Part shown: positions 1-9,912 of the stretch, piece after piece | Layout: every line of letters starts with the position of its first letter | Numbering within the stretch: position 1 is the first letter of the stretch | NCBI GenBank assembly: GCA_009746045.1 | Contig: RPFO01000076.1 | Location: 4,195,617-4,259,616 of the forward strand | Reading direction: 5' to 3' | Source of the DNA: Mesostigma viride | Taxonomy: Eukaryota; Streptophyta; Mesostigmatophyceae; Mesostigmatales; Mesostigmataceae | Length of the DNA stretch: 64,000 nt | Notes under the pieces: generated by a model | Told to the model about the DNA's origin: nothing | Database searches by the model: none | The model's input: the letters and a program-made list of their open reading frames with translations, nothing else | Made by a program: the position numbers and the translations under genes

Positions 1-304
1 AGGCGACTAAACCAGCTCACCAAACTCCCCAGGCCTTCCTGTCTGAGCACAAAGAGCCCTGCAGCCCTGCCTCTGACCTTGGAGACCTGCCTGCTGTCCA
101 TTGAGCTATCCACATACAGCTCCATGCAAATGGGTTGTGATAAATCCACTGCAGACAACAGTATGCCAGATGAAGCCCTGACCTGATCAGCCACCTTGGC
201 AGACCCTAGCTCCACCAGCATGTCATCAGGCAACCTGGCTATGACCATAAGGTCTGGCCTGGAAATGCCTGCCACCCAAGCAACCATGCCCCTCACCATG
301 GGAC
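1..304 (-). pseudogene. C1 RNase H fragment (frame-shifted)
   Basis: Reading leftwards from about 304, a frame different from the RT ORF continues the copia polyprotein. It has a copia-like RPDLMVIA motif, then LYVDSSMDSRQV and VSWFSR, which match the start of the RNase H domain. The same segment occurs on the plus strand at 9441-9590, confirming the family. The RT ORF stops at 293, so one frameshift near 300 separates RT from RNase H. The domain runs off the window edge. Confidence 0.7.
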
Positions 305-2209
305 ACAGTGCTTGTGTGATGACTGGAGGAAGCTTGCCAATGAGGGTCTCTTGATAATCATTGCCCCCCACCAGCAGCATACGCCACTCCCCCCCTTCTT
401 CACCAGTGTGGCCTCCATGCCCACAAACAGCAGAGGCTCATTCTCCACCTGCCATTGCTCCCTACCCAGAGGAAACTTGGACTTAATGATGGAGATCAGC
501 TCCTTAAGCCACGACGTGGGAGCTATCAGATGTAGGTCATCCCCGTGCAGCGAAGCATACACTGGTAGGCCTTCCCATTGCCCCAGAAACAGACAGGGGT
601 CTACAGGAGAGACCTTCAAGTTGCAATGCTCCTTCAGGAAACGGTTTAAAGTCTCCCTCCAGATTATTGGACTTGACCTCAGGCCCTCCAGGCCCTTGAG
701 GATTTTAAGGAACTCCGTGTGGATGTCCCTTTTCCATACAGCAGGCACCCTAACATAGAAAGGCGTCTTGCCCTCCCACTTTTCCTGTGCCACATCTGCA
801 TCCCCCTCCAGAAATGCCCTCTTGAAGTCTACCACCACTGAGCCATAGTCCAAGCCCTTGTTGAGAAGGCCTAGAAGTACACACAGCAGCAGCCTCCAAG
901 TGTCATGCAGCATGCCAGGGGTATACAACTCCTCAGCAGTGCACTCACCAGTACCCTTGAACTCATTCAGCACTGGCCTGACATGTGGTACCTTGACCCC
1001 GTCCACCTCCTTCATCTTGATGACAAACTTGAGCTTGAGTAGACGTCGTGCAGGAGGCAGGTCATTGACAGGTTCCACGCATTTCTTGGAGATCCAGTCC
1101 TCCCCAGATTTAATCAGGCCCAGTGTGACCTGGGGACACATAATGGGAGAGGACATGAGCTTCACCAGGCCTTGGTAGTTGATAGGGCTGTGTCCAGCAA
1201 GTGAGTGAGGACCAATGCCCAAACTGCTTGGATGACTAGCAGCTGGCAATATGAGGTCATCAACCAAGGGCTCCTGCCCCTGGCACACTTGCACACGCTT
1301 AACCGTCCTGGTTACTGCACGTGATAGGTGAGTGGTCCTGAAATTAATCAGTGGGACCTGACCAGCCCCTTCCTTAGTCAGGAGAGAGGACGTGATCACT
1401 ACCCCATCCTGGCATAGGAAATTCTGCCCCAGAAGAGCAGGTCCTTGATAGCCCTCCAAGACACAAAAAGCAGTGTCCTGTCCAAGGATAGGAATGAATA
1501 CCTCACCCAGTACCTTCACGTGTACCCCGCCACTGAAGTCAGACACAAACTGATAGCTGGGTTCAGTCATGCTGTACCCTGCTGCAGCCCTGGTCCCAAT
1601 GATGGAAACCTGAGAATTAGTGTCTACCTCTAAGGCAGTGTCCAGCCCTAGATTGCCATGCCACCTGAGCTTGGCTACCTTGGGCTGCTTCTTGGCTCTT
1701 TGTAGAGCCCCAATCAATCCAGCCAAACTTGTCCCCCTGGGCTTGGTTAGTGCCTTGGGCTTGACAGTTGACTCCCCAGCTGTTGACCTTGCAGCCTGTT
1801 CAACAAGTACCTCTGCAACCTGGCCAGGGCTGACAGATTCCCCTGCAACAGATGTGGTCGTTGCGTCAGTGATGTCACTTGGGACCTGAAAATCCTGCAG
1901 ATCCTGTGAGCCTTGTGCCTGACTGCCCTCATTCATCAGGTTAGGCTTGACATATGACCAACTCAGCCGGTGCACATGCTTTGGTTCGTCCTCCATGCTG
2001 ACCAAGCATGCATGGCTAGCTTCATCAACCTGGGTAACCACCCCAGGACTCCAGCTACCACGTTTGCCATAAAGGCTAGGTTCCTTCCAAGCTAGGACCT
2101 TCTGACCCACTTTTGGCTCCAGCATCTTCCAACCCCGGTCCTTCTCCCTCAGCTTGGCAAAGGTGACATGTGCAGCATGTTTCCAGCCCCCAGCACATGT
2201 GGTGGGCAC
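293..2209 (-). pseudogene. C1 integrase C-terminus, retropepsin-like domain and RT
   Basis: This 638-residue ORF carries three parts. Residues about 28-90 look like a copia integrase C-terminal domain (GQKVLAWKEPS, then GVVTQVDEASHACLV). Residues about 190-275 look like a retropepsin: VDTNSQVSIIG in place of the usual DTG/DSG loop and LLGQNFL in place of the ILGxDFL flap partner. Residues about 385-600 are copia RT, with DFKRAFLEGDAD for motif A and SLHGDDLHLIA for the YVDD box, where HGDD replaces YVDD. The changed RT and protease loops suggest a degenerate or divergent enzyme. The ORF continues an integrase gene whose upstream half lies beyond the 2266-5464 insertion; its first methionine is not a natural start. 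Confidence 0.75.
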
Positions 2210-2265
2210 AGGCCATGATATAGACCCATTGGGCTGACAGCAACTCCATCATAGTAGAAGTTAAC

Positions 2266-3093
2266 TGTCAAAATATTCTATAGAATGTGTTGACCAGATT
2301 CCTATTTATACTTCCAATCACCTATATATTTTGCAGGTGTCGGAGTAGAGTTCCGGTCTTATGAAGCTTCCTCTTGGTGAACAAAATGAGGCGATTTCAA
2401 TGATATAATTCGCGTCTTTATTGTCCCAATATCCCGGCTAGCGGCCCTTGTACAAGGCCAGCTGCCATGGCTGCTCAAGTAGTGCTTAACATTAAGGAGC
2501 AAGAGGTCACAGCTATATGCTACGTTGCGCACAAAGCACAAGTCACGAAACAAGCAATATCCGCCGTTAGATGTCTGGCGGCGCACTGCTGAACATCGGA
2601 TGCATAGAGCACATGCATAACAGGCATGCACAAGCTAAAGGACCAAGGTTGCAGCGCCGGCGCCACTATACTCTACCATGTATATCTGATTTCTTTCTAG
2701 TGGCGCGGCTCATGCTGCTCGGCTCAACTTAGGTGTAAGAATTACAAGTGCAACGGCGCGGCGCGACGCCAGGACTAAACGCCACAATGGTACGCATGGG
2801 AAAAATGTCAAAGTACCCATGCGGTGCATCAAGACTCAGTAGAAGAAAAGTGGTACGACTGTCGGACGTCACAGCTAGTCCATCATATCGTCCGTATAAC
2901 AAAGTAGAAAATATTCCGTGCGGTTCAGTACAACAACATGCCCCAAGCCTAAACTATTAATTTAAGTGTGCCATAAATTAGGCGTACGATGGGTGCAATT
3001 AAGTAGCGATGCAACCCAACCGTCGGCTAGAAAAATAATTGGTCACACTTAATCCAGCTAGCTATTCGGGCATAAGTGTCTATACCGCTGACA
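2266..3093 (-). repeat. 3' LTR of the gag-only element
   Basis: This 828-bp LTR has TG...CA ends and is preceded by the TSD TTAAC at 2261-2265. In minus-strand orientation it is the downstream LTR. A G-rich stretch on the minus strand just inside it (opposite 3094-3103) is a weak polypurine tract candidate. Short ORFs inside it recur in the other LTR only because the LTR is duplicated. Confidence 0.93.
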
Positions 3094-3260
3094 CACCCCC
3101 GTGCCAGGATAGCTCAGCACAACAGGTATACATGTAATACATGTCTCAGGTACAGTGGGTCCAGCTGGATTGTCCTGCGGTAAATCACCCCCGTGCTGTA
3201 TACACAAACATGTTGTCAAACAAGTCGTTTCCTGTAGCCACCCAGGTGGGGTATAATGAC

Positions 3261-4208
3261 TCAGAGAACGGTCGCCAGGTTGTCTCCTCCCGTGTCGCCG
3301 CTGGTGGTGTGGAACACAAAACCAGGTGGCAGAGTTTCTGCCTCCTGTGTGGCGTGTGCTCGCTCCTTGGGCCGTAGGGATGGGTTCTTCCGCCAGCACT
3401 CGTCCTCGATGTGGCCGGGTCGCCGACAGAACTTGCAGCGCTTGCCCTTCTTCTCAGGCTCAGCCCCTGTGGCATAGGCTAGGCCTGGAGTTGTTGCAGC
3501 GGAGTCCTGCGGCTTGCCTGTGTTGGTGGTCTTGGCCCCGGGTCGAGGAATCTGATCGCTGGAAACCAGCATGTCGTAGATCTCCAGGAGCAGCTTGTGG
3601 ATCTGCTCCAGGGTCATCCCCGGCAGGCGGCGGGCGGCCATGGCTGCACGGAACGCAGGCGGTAGTCCATTGATCATGCAATCGCGCCACTCGTTCCAGT
3701 CCATTGCCTCGCCCGCGTCCTCCAAGTCCTGCCGGAGGAACTTGCCACGTTGCCAGTACTGGTTGCAGGTCTCGCTCGACACTTGCAGGGAAATACGTTG
3801 GATCTCGCTCTTCTTGGCCAGTCGGTAGCTCTCGGTTTGGTAGGGCTGCCTCACCTCCGCCTGGAGTGCCTTAAACACGGAGCTGGCACGTCGGTCAGTA
3901 ACCAATCGCGCCACGCGTGCCCCTCGGCCCTTCATAAGGCTGATGATGGGTGTGAGCAGCGTTTTCTCGGCAGAAATCACATCAGGGTCGTTCATGTCGG
4001 CTGTGCCGTCGATGACGTCCTTGACATTGTATGCCTCGCACCCGGTAAGTAGCATATCCTCGAACTCGCGCCAGGTGGCGTAGTCTTCAAAAGGATCGAA
4101 GCGCGTCATGCTGCGGAAGTATTTTACAACCTCCTTAGCGCCCTTCGTTCTTGGGAGCTCATCGCGTGAAGGTGGGGTATTGGACGCACCACCACTGCGT
4201 GTGTTCAT
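3261..4208 (-). CDS. Gag of the gag-only LTR element
   Basis: This is a copia-type Gag of about 315 residues. The start is placed at the internal methionine at 4208 (MNTRSGG), because the open frame upstream to 4358 has no typical Gag content. The body is helical, with FDPFEDYATWREFEDML and later WQRGKFLRQDLEDAG. Near the C-terminus one CCHC zinc knuckle (CKFCRRPGHIEDEC, spacing CX2CX4HX4C) should bind RNA. The frame is intact. The product should form the particle that packages the element RNA, with enzymes supplied in trans. The knuckle resembles that of the copia A/B family (CNYCKKAGHVDTQC). Confidence 0.85.
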   Translation of the reverse strand: MNTRSGGASNTPPSRDELPRTKGAKEVVKYFRSMTRFDPFEDYATWREFEDMLLTGCEAYNVKDVIDGTADMNDPDVISAEKTLLTPIISLMKGRGARVARLVTDRRASSVFKALQAEVRQPYQTESYRLAKKSEIQRISLQVSSETCNQYWQRGKFLRQDLEDAGEAMDWNEWRDCMINGLPPAFRAAMAARRLPGMTLEQIHKLLLEIYDMLVSSDQIPRPGAKTTNTGKPQDSAATTPGLAYATGAEPEKKGKRCKFCRRPGHIEDECWRKNPSLRPKERAHATQEAETLPPGFVFHTTSGDTGGDNLATVL

Positions 4209-4288
4209 GGTGTACAAGAGGTAAAACAGGCGCTCCTCGCGCGGAAAGAAAGACTCGCAGCGGTGAAATAAAATGCGCCTTGGAAAGC

Positions 4289-4525
4289 TCACTCGAAAAC
4301 AATGCCCTTTTCTTCCTTTAGATGCTTCAAATAGCTCAGTAACAAAGTGTTGAGCCACAGATAGTCAATTGGGCAATCTGGGTTGTGTTCTCTGATGCCC
4401 TTTATGATCTCTTCTATCCACTGCTGCGCCTTAGCAGGGTTGATAAACGCTGATATTTTCCGCCCCTGAAATTCAATAGTTACTGTGGCAAAATCTGGCT
4501 GATCAGGCCCTTCCTCTGTGCTCAT
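4289..4525 (-). CDS. Small upstream ORF in the gag-only element
   Basis: A 78-residue ORF lies between the primer-binding site and gag. It begins MSTEEGPDQPDF and ends in a basic helical segment. It does not match a family I recognise. It may be a 5' extension of Gag in another frame, a regulatory upstream ORF or chance. Only one copy is present in the window, so coding constraint cannot be tested here. Confidence 0.4.
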   Translation of the reverse strand: MSTEEGPDQPDFATVTIEFQGRKISAFINPAKAQQWIEEIIKGIREHNPDCPIDYLWLNTLLLSYLKHLKEEKGIVFE

Positions 4526-4620
4526 CAGTACCCTTGCAAAAGTAGGCTGGAAAACTGGGCGTTTTTCTCCTTATAGGCGCTTCTTGTAGACGTTTAGTGG
4601 CTTGTGAAGGCGATTCGGAA

Positions 4621-4636
4621 CTTGGCTTCGATACCA
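4621..4636 (-). promoter_or_regulatory. Primer-binding site, initiator tRNA-Met type
   Basis: On the minus strand, directly after the LTR end TGACA, the sequence reads TGGTATCGAAGCC. This matches the initiator-tRNA-Met site (TGGTATC...) of plant copia elements in its first seven bases. It fixes the element's orientation and the inner LTR boundary. Confidence 0.85.
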
Positions 4637-5464
4637 TGTCAAAATATTCTATAGAATGTGTTGACCAGATTCCTATTTATACTTCCAATCACCTATATAT
4701 TTTGCAGGTGTCGGAGTAGAGTTCCGGTCTTATGAAGCTTCCTCTTGGTGAACAAAATGAGGCGATTTCAATGATATAATTCGCGTCTTTATTGTCCCAA
4801 TATCCCGGCTAGCGGCCCTTGTACAAGGCCAGCTGCCATGGCTGCTCAAGTAGTGCTTAACATTAAGGAGCAAGAGGTCACAGCTATATGCTACGTTGCG
4901 CACAAAGCACAAGTCACGAAACAAGCAATATCCGCCGTTAGATGTCTGGCGGCGCACTGCTGAACATCGGATGCATAGAGCACATGCATAACAGGCATGC
5001 ACAAGCTAAAGGACCAAGGTTGCAGCGCCGGCGCCACTATACTCTACCATGTATATCTGATTTCTTTCTAGTGGCGCGGCTCATGCTGCTCGGCTCAACT
5101 TAGGTGTAAGAATTACAAGTGCAACGGCGCGGCGCGACGCCAGGACTAAACGCCACAATGGTACGCATGGGAAAAATGTCAAAGTACCCATGCGGTGCAT
5201 CAAGACTCAGTAGAAGAAAAGTGGTACGACTGTCGGACGTCACAGCTAGTCCATCATATCGTCCGTATAACAAAGTAGAAAATATTCCGTGCGGTTCAGT
5301 ACAACAACATGCCCCAAGCCTAAACTATTAATTTAAGTGTGCCATAAATTAGGCGTACGATGGGTGCAATTAAGTAGCGATGCAACCCAACCGTCGGCTA
5401 GAAAAATAATTGGTCACACTTAATCCAGCTAGCTATTCGGGCATAAGTGTCTATACCGCTGACA
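4637..5464 (-). repeat. 5' LTR of the gag-only element
   Basis: This 828-bp LTR is a copy of 2266-3093 and is followed by the TSD TTAAC at 5465-5469. On the minus strand it is the promoter-bearing upstream LTR, with the primer-binding site immediately inside it. Confidence 0.93.
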
Positions 5465-5469
5465 TTAAC

Positions 5470-5829
5470 CCTGCTGTTCAGCTGCTGCTCCACGTTCCTC
5501 AGCCATGCACTCCTGACAAGTGCAGGTGCAGACAAGGGTACCCAGTCTTCAGAGATGATCAATTTCTTGACCTCCTGGATTGCCCTCTCGATAGCACCCT
5601 GCTGCCCATGAGCCTCCCTAGGTGTAACCAGCAACTCAGGAAGGGTAGGATCACCCTTGAGATGCTGAAACTGCATGTCCACCTGGATCCTTGTGGTAGG
5701 AAACTTGGCTCTTACATTCTGCAGGGCAGCCAGCAAGTACCTGTTCTTCATAGAAGGTAAATGCTCTAGCACCTTGTATTTGGTGTACCTGTCCACGCAC
5801 ACCAACAGTTGCATGCCCCTGATGTGTTG
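5470..5829 (-). pseudogene. C1 integrase catalytic core fragment
   Basis: The minus frame contains VCVDRYTKYKVLEHL, typical of the start of the retroviral integrase core, and REAHGQQGAIERAIQEVKKL, corresponding to the segment around the catalytic glutamate. The fragment is bounded on the right by the foldback insertion at 5835 and on the left by the gag-only element at 5464. Each insertion has a clean target duplication, so the host gene was one piece before them. Confidence 0.7.
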
Positions 5830-5834
5830 GATAT

Positions 5835-6167
5835 AGTTAAGTAATGCAATACGCATTACTTTTGCATACTTGCAAGTATGCAAAAAGTAATGCGTATTGC
5901 ATTACTTAACTAAAATTGGGCCGCGTGGGGAAATCCGGCGTTCCGCACACACCGCTCGTTACCGAGGTGACTCGATTAATTACGACTCGGCTATAAATAC
6001 CACTTGACAAAGTAAGGCGTATTTTAATCGAGTCACCTCGGTAACGAGCGGTGTGTGCGGAACGCCGGATTTCCCCACGCGGCCCAATTTTAGTTAAGTA
6101 ATGCAATACGCATTACTTTTGCATACTTGCAAGTATGCAAAAGTAATGCGTATTGCATTACTTAACT
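5835..6167. mobile_element. 333-bp foldback (palindromic) element with TATA-containing loop
   Basis: The element starts AGTTAAGTAATGC, ends in the exact reverse complement, and is flanked by GATAT at 5830-5834 and 6168-6172. The two halves are near-perfect inverted copies of about 155 bp around a short loop that contains TATAAATA. Each terminus (about 5835-5915 and 6085-6167) is itself a palindrome centred on CTTGCAAG. No coding capacity is seen. The 5-bp TSD and long arms suit a foldback/MITE-type DNA element, but the superfamily is not clear. Confidence 0.85.
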
Positions 6168-6172
6168 GATAT

Positions 6173-6662
6173 CACACTGCAGATCACCAATGCTCTGAGG
6201 TAGAGCTTTGGCATGTGATTTCCTGGGCTTGTTGGAGGACAACTGGCACTTACACCGTGAGGCAGCTTGCTGACACGCCTTAAGAAGGGGTGCCCTGCCC
6301 ATACGGAAGGCAAAGTTGTTTGACAGAGAAGTGGCATGCCCAAGCATGTTGTGGATTCGGGCACCCAACTCCTGGTACACAGAGGAAGCAGTCCCTGGCA
6401 CAGTCAGGACTGTGCTGTCAGGTTGTCCAGCATCACCATGCTGACTTCCATCCTGTTCTGACTCAGAGCCTGAGTCACCCTGCTCATGCCCAACACCTGG
6501 ACCGCCAGCAGGGACCACATGCATACCACCAGAGGCCTTCACACCCCTCTGTGGTTGTACATTGGTTTCTCTCAAAATGAGAGGTCCACCCTCGTGCCCA
6601 GCACGAGGATGCATGGGGTCAGACATTCTTACAGCTGCATCAGCTGTCAAGGACGTCTTCAT
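6173..6662 (-). pseudogene. C1 GAG-pre-integrase and integrase zinc-binding region
   Basis: This segment reads through an acidic linker into ARIHNMLGHATSL, which resembles the copia GAG-pre-integrase signature (LWHxRLGH), and then CKCQLSSNKPRKSH, compatible with the CxxC half of the integrase HHCC zinc site. The natural sequence continues into the integrase core at 5829 and is broken only by the foldback element. No protease signature (DSGA/DTGA) is visible between the gag zinc knuckle and this domain in the frames read, which matters because a protease-like domain sits further downstream. Confidence 0.6.
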
Positions 6663-7376
6663 AGGAACCTGTACCTCTCCAGGTGACCTGGGGCCACCCT
6701 GAACCTGGAGATCACCCTCTTGTTGCCCAGATATAAAATCTGCATTGGAGCACCTGGCCTCCCCCCTGGGTGAATTAAGGTGTGTAGGGGTTGCCTCAGA
6801 CAGTCACTGCTCCTTGTTGTCTTCTTGCTGACTGCCCTTTGAAGGCTGGCCTGCCTGGGACTTGTTGTTGTTCTTCTTCTTGTTGTTGTTATTCTTGTTG
6901 CTGCCTGGCCCTGGGACTTCTTGAAGCTGGGACACTCCTTCTTGATGTGCCCCCACCCCTTGCACAGGTAGCATTGTATCTTTGACTTGCCCTGGCCTCC
7001 TCCCCCGTTGTCAGGCGCGTTGCCCTGCTTGGGCTTACCACCCACCCGCCTGAACACCGACTTGGAGTGTGACCTCCTGTCAGAGTCGGGTGAATGATCG
7101 CCCTTGCGCTTGTTATGGTTGCCCCCTCGTCCTCCCTGGCTTCTGTCAGCCTCAGACGTCTTGGAGCCCCCCTGGGCACGCCCACCTGCGTGGGTAGCCT
7201 TCACTGCTGGCACTCCTCCCTCAAACAGCTCCTCTGCCTCGAGTGCTTGTTTGATTATGACCTTGTAGGCCTTGAGGGTTGAGTGTGGGGCACACATGAC
7301 CTTTAAGGAGCCACGTGTCGCCTTATCCAGCCCAGAAACCTTGAGCCAGTTGGTCAGGGCTATGTTATCAGCAACA
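6659..7376 (-). pseudogene. C1 gag, C-terminal half with zinc knuckle
   Basis: The frame starts within NWLKVSGLDKATRGSLKV, typical of copia Gag, and continues through MCAPHSTLKAYKVIIKQALEAEELFEGG to a basic linker and a CCHC knuckle, CYLCKGWGHIKKEC. It ends in a basic, Ser/Thr/Arg-rich tail. It is joined to the N-terminal gag half by one frameshift near 7380. Confidence 0.65.
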
Positions 7377-7916
7377 TTAAAGCCATGAGCCCTGCCTCCT
7401 CAACCATTTTACAATAGTTAAGGAAGTTTGGATCAGGTCTCCCTTGACCTCCCACCCCTGGTATTTATCCTGCCAATGGATCCCCACTTTCTTCCTCTGA
7501 TCCTCTAGCAGCTCCTTTAACTCTGCCACGTAGCTGGACCAGGCCTTGTTGGCCTTCTTACACTCTCTAGTGAGGTCCTTTATCTGATCTGTACACTTGC
7601 CAAAAGTCTGGCTACCTATCCAGATCTGGTAATAGTTTGTACCACCGTACAAACTTGGAAACCCCTCTAGCCCCTCCACAAACTCCTCAGCCTGCTTGGG
7701 CTTTGTGTCTGACGTGACAGGTTGCAGTTGATTCACAATAAGCAAACCCTGGGTAGTGAGATCATAACCAAGAACAGCTTGTGCATTATTATTATTGTGA
7801 TGAATGTTGGTAATCTCTCCGGTAACCCCCACGTCATCTACGTGAGCGGTCCCACTACCAGCACCACCATTATTCCCACTGGCTGGGGCACCTTTGCTAC
7901 GGCGCCCGTCTGCCAT
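7377..7916 (-). pseudogene. C1 gag, N-terminal half
   Basis: This ORF begins MADGRRSKGAPASG, has an Asn-rich patch (HHNNNNAQ) and a helical region (KDLTRECKKANKAWSSYVAEL). It is followed in another frame by the zinc-knuckle half. Its position and composition fit copia Gag. The methionine at 7916 is the most plausible start because no coding similarity continues upstream in this frame. Confidence 0.55.
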
Positions 7917-8222
7917 TCTGCACTACAAGCTATTCAAAAACACCTCAGCAAAGCAGCAGAATAAAGTATGTACAAAGAATTGTCGCAACTGCCGCCTGCG
8001 CCGGTGTCGCCTCCGCCCCCGCGAATCGCCGTTGAAAAATCGACAAAATGTCGACGAGTACTGGAAAAGAAAATTGGCCGACTTAGTAGTCAAGGCCCCG
8101 GAAGTCGCAGTACTCGTATGCGAACTCACGATCCTCCATATCCGGCGTGTGAGCCGGACCTGCGCCGGTATGTATCAAAACCGGTGTGCTCCCCGTCGCG
8201 AAAGTTGCGATGCGCCGACGCG

Positions 8223-8855
8223 CTACGAGGCGCAGAGGATGTGTAAAGATCGACAACAATTCCCACCCCGCGGGAATCCACTCTCGCAAAGATGCGAGAA
8301 ATGCCACCAGGTTAATGAGAACCTGGCGTTCGCGACTGCGTACGCCGCGTGTGAGCAGCGATAGCAACGCGAGGTCTTGAAATAAGTTTGTCGACACCAC
8401 CGGCGCACCCCCGTGCGTAGTGATGCCCAGTTTTGTAAATTTCTTTGGTAGCCGGTGAGTGAAGAGATGGCGTTATCCAACTCCTCGATGGCAGTGGTGA
8501 CTTCGGTCACCGACCGCAAACCTCCACGCACCTGGACCGTGAATTGCGACAAAATGTTGCGAATCTGGTCCAATGGCGTGCGTATAGCCGGCACCAACTG
8601 CGGCAAATCGGGGTCCTCGGGGAAATCCCCGAGCAATGGATGAGCTGCGCGCTGCCGACGATGAAGTTCGTCCAGCGATATCGTGACCTCGTCAAGCAAT
8701 TGCTGCCACGACGGCGCAGCCGGTCTTGGTAAAGGATCAGCCGGCGGAGCGGCTATCTCCTCATCGGGGAATTCGGAATTCTTCAGAATTTGGCATATTT
8801 GGAACGAGGCGTGTAATACGAGTTGTATGAGAGTGAATGCCACGAATTCCGCCAT
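8223..8855 (-). CDS. Unknown ORF upstream of C1 gag
   Basis: A 210-residue ORF begins MAEFVAFTLIQLVLH, with a hydrophobic N-terminus, then a Pro-rich stretch and helical segments (EEIAAPPADPLPRPAAPSWQQLL, written here only in part: PRPAAPSWQQLLDE). I do not recognise the family. It lies between the LTR-like region (8856-9440) and gag of C1, so it could be an extra 5' ORF of C1 or part of another insertion. The last 60 residues look less protein-like, so the true end may be earlier. Confidence 0.35.
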   Translation of the reverse strand: MAEFVAFTLIQLVLHASFQICQILKNSEFPDEEIAAPPADPLPRPAAPSWQQLLDEVTISLDELHRRQRAAHPLLGDFPEDPDLPQLVPAIRTPLDQIRNILSQFTVQVRGGLRSVTEVTTAIEELDNAISSLTGYQRNLQNWASLRTGVRRWCRQTYFKTSRCYRCSHAAYAVANARFSLTWWHFSHLCESGFPRGGNCCRSLHILCAS

Positions 8856-9440
8856 GGTTCTTGCAGGAAGTTGCCTTTATTAATAACAGGAAACACAGAC
8901 GTAAGTCACGTCACTTCCAAGACTGCACGCAGCACAGACGACAGGGTCGCAGTGCCAAGAGAACGTGCACGCAAGAACTAGCGTCCCGGTGCGACCAAGT
9001 CACACATATAGGTTGTTAGGGACGCGTCCAAGTATTCAGCTGCACTGTCACAGCTGAACTGTCAATCAATTGATTACACAGACTCTGGCACGCCTTTGGC
9101 GCGGAGATCTATCAATTGTCCATACGGCTAGTCCTGTGGACCTATCCGTACACTACTCAGCATCAATTGTCTCATAGGTCCTGGCGCGCTACAGCGCGCC
9201 TACCTATCAATTGACCATCAAGTCCTGTACAAGTCCTGTCAACGTCCTGCGGACTATCACAGTGACACTTGTACATCCTGTGTCCGTACGCGCCCACAGT
9301 GGCGCGCCGGGTACTGTCGGCACAGCCTAGGAAACGTCATAACTTTTACGTTCCTTAACCAAATGAGGCGTTCAAGGTGCCGTTGGAAAGAGCGTAACAA
9401 TCTCTATCCATCTAACGTAAATCCTTTACGTTAACTGACA
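8856..9440 (-). repeat. Probable 5' LTR of C1
   Basis: This block lies between the first minus-strand ORF and the point where plus-strand RNase H coding resumes (9441). On the minus strand it starts TGTCAGTTAACG, contains several ATCAATTG repeats and an AATAAA (about 8874-8883), and has no ORF of note. A partner LTR would lie outside the window, so the inner boundary is uncertain. Confidence 0.45.
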
Positions 9441-9912
9441 GTTCTATGGATAGTAGGAAGGTCACAGAGGTCAGGGGCCGTGCAGCAGCATTAATATCCC
9501 TGGTGCAGGAACAGTCCTCTCTGGTCTGCTGGTACAGTCGGTTACAGAACAGGGTAACTCCCAGCAGTGACATTGCTGAGTGCAGGGCAATCTGTGAAGG
9601 GCTAATTCATACTGCTTTTACTTGAGGGAGCTATTTTACCAGCTATGTCAAGTGGCTTCCTGTCGGTTGCAGATGCACACACTGGTAAGAACTGACAGCA
9701 TGGGCATGGTGCAGTTTGTGCACAGGCAGCTGGCCAGGAGCAGGGACCTTGATTACTTGTTGCTCAAGGAAATGTCTTGCTTAGCTAACATTGAACATGT
9801 GGCTGGCGTGGACAACCCTGCAGATGCTCTCACCAAGCTGGAGGAGAAGGCTGAGCTGCAATACCCTTTGCTTCGTGGGCTCATGGCCTCCAAGGGGGGA
9901 GGGCCAGAGTAG
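9441..9912 (+). pseudogene. RNase H C-terminus of a second C1-family copia element
   Basis: The plus strand reads SSMDSRKVTEVRGRAAAL, equivalent to the fragment at 1-304. After a frameshift near 9624 it continues with LVRTDSMGMVQFVHR and HVAGVDNPADALTK, the classic copia RNase H ending (H..xENPADxLTK). The stop is at 9910-9912. The rest of this element would lie left of the window, so C1 appears to have inserted into a relative of its own family. A purine run at 9892-9903 overlaps the last codons and may be the polypurine tract. Confidence 0.75.

Larger units (their letters stand above)
2266..5464 (-). mobile_element. Gag-only LTR retrotransposon (TR-GAG type), intact
   Basis: Two 828-bp direct repeats (2266-3093 and 4637-5464), both starting TGTCA and ending TGACA, enclose about 1.54 kb. 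The whole is flanked by TTAAC at 2261-2265 and 5465-5469, a perfect 5-bp target duplication. The interior holds a primer-binding site and a gag gene but no protease, integrase or RT, so the element must have borrowed enzymes from a copia relative. The repeats look identical over the stretches compared, including the same chance ORFs, so insertion is recent. It landed in the integrase gene of C1. Confidence 0.93.
1..9440 (-). mobile_element. Ty1/copia-type retrotransposon C1, left end outside window
   Basis: On the minus strand the parts run gag (7916-6659), GAG-pre-integrase and integrase (6662-5470, then 2260 leftwards), a retropepsin-like segment, reverse transcriptase and RNase H (to position 1). 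Integrase before RT is the Ty1/copia order. The reading frame is broken several times and interrupted by two clean insertions (2266-5464 and 5835-6167). The right edge is taken as 9440, where a sequence ending TGACA abuts an RNase H gene on the other strand. The 3' LTR would lie left of position 1, so the LTR pair and TSD cannot be verified. Confidence 0.8.

Noticed and set aside
2359-2631. 90-residue ORF present twice (also at 4730-5002)
   Set aside because: It lies inside the LTRs of the gag-only element and is duplicated with them; no independent support.
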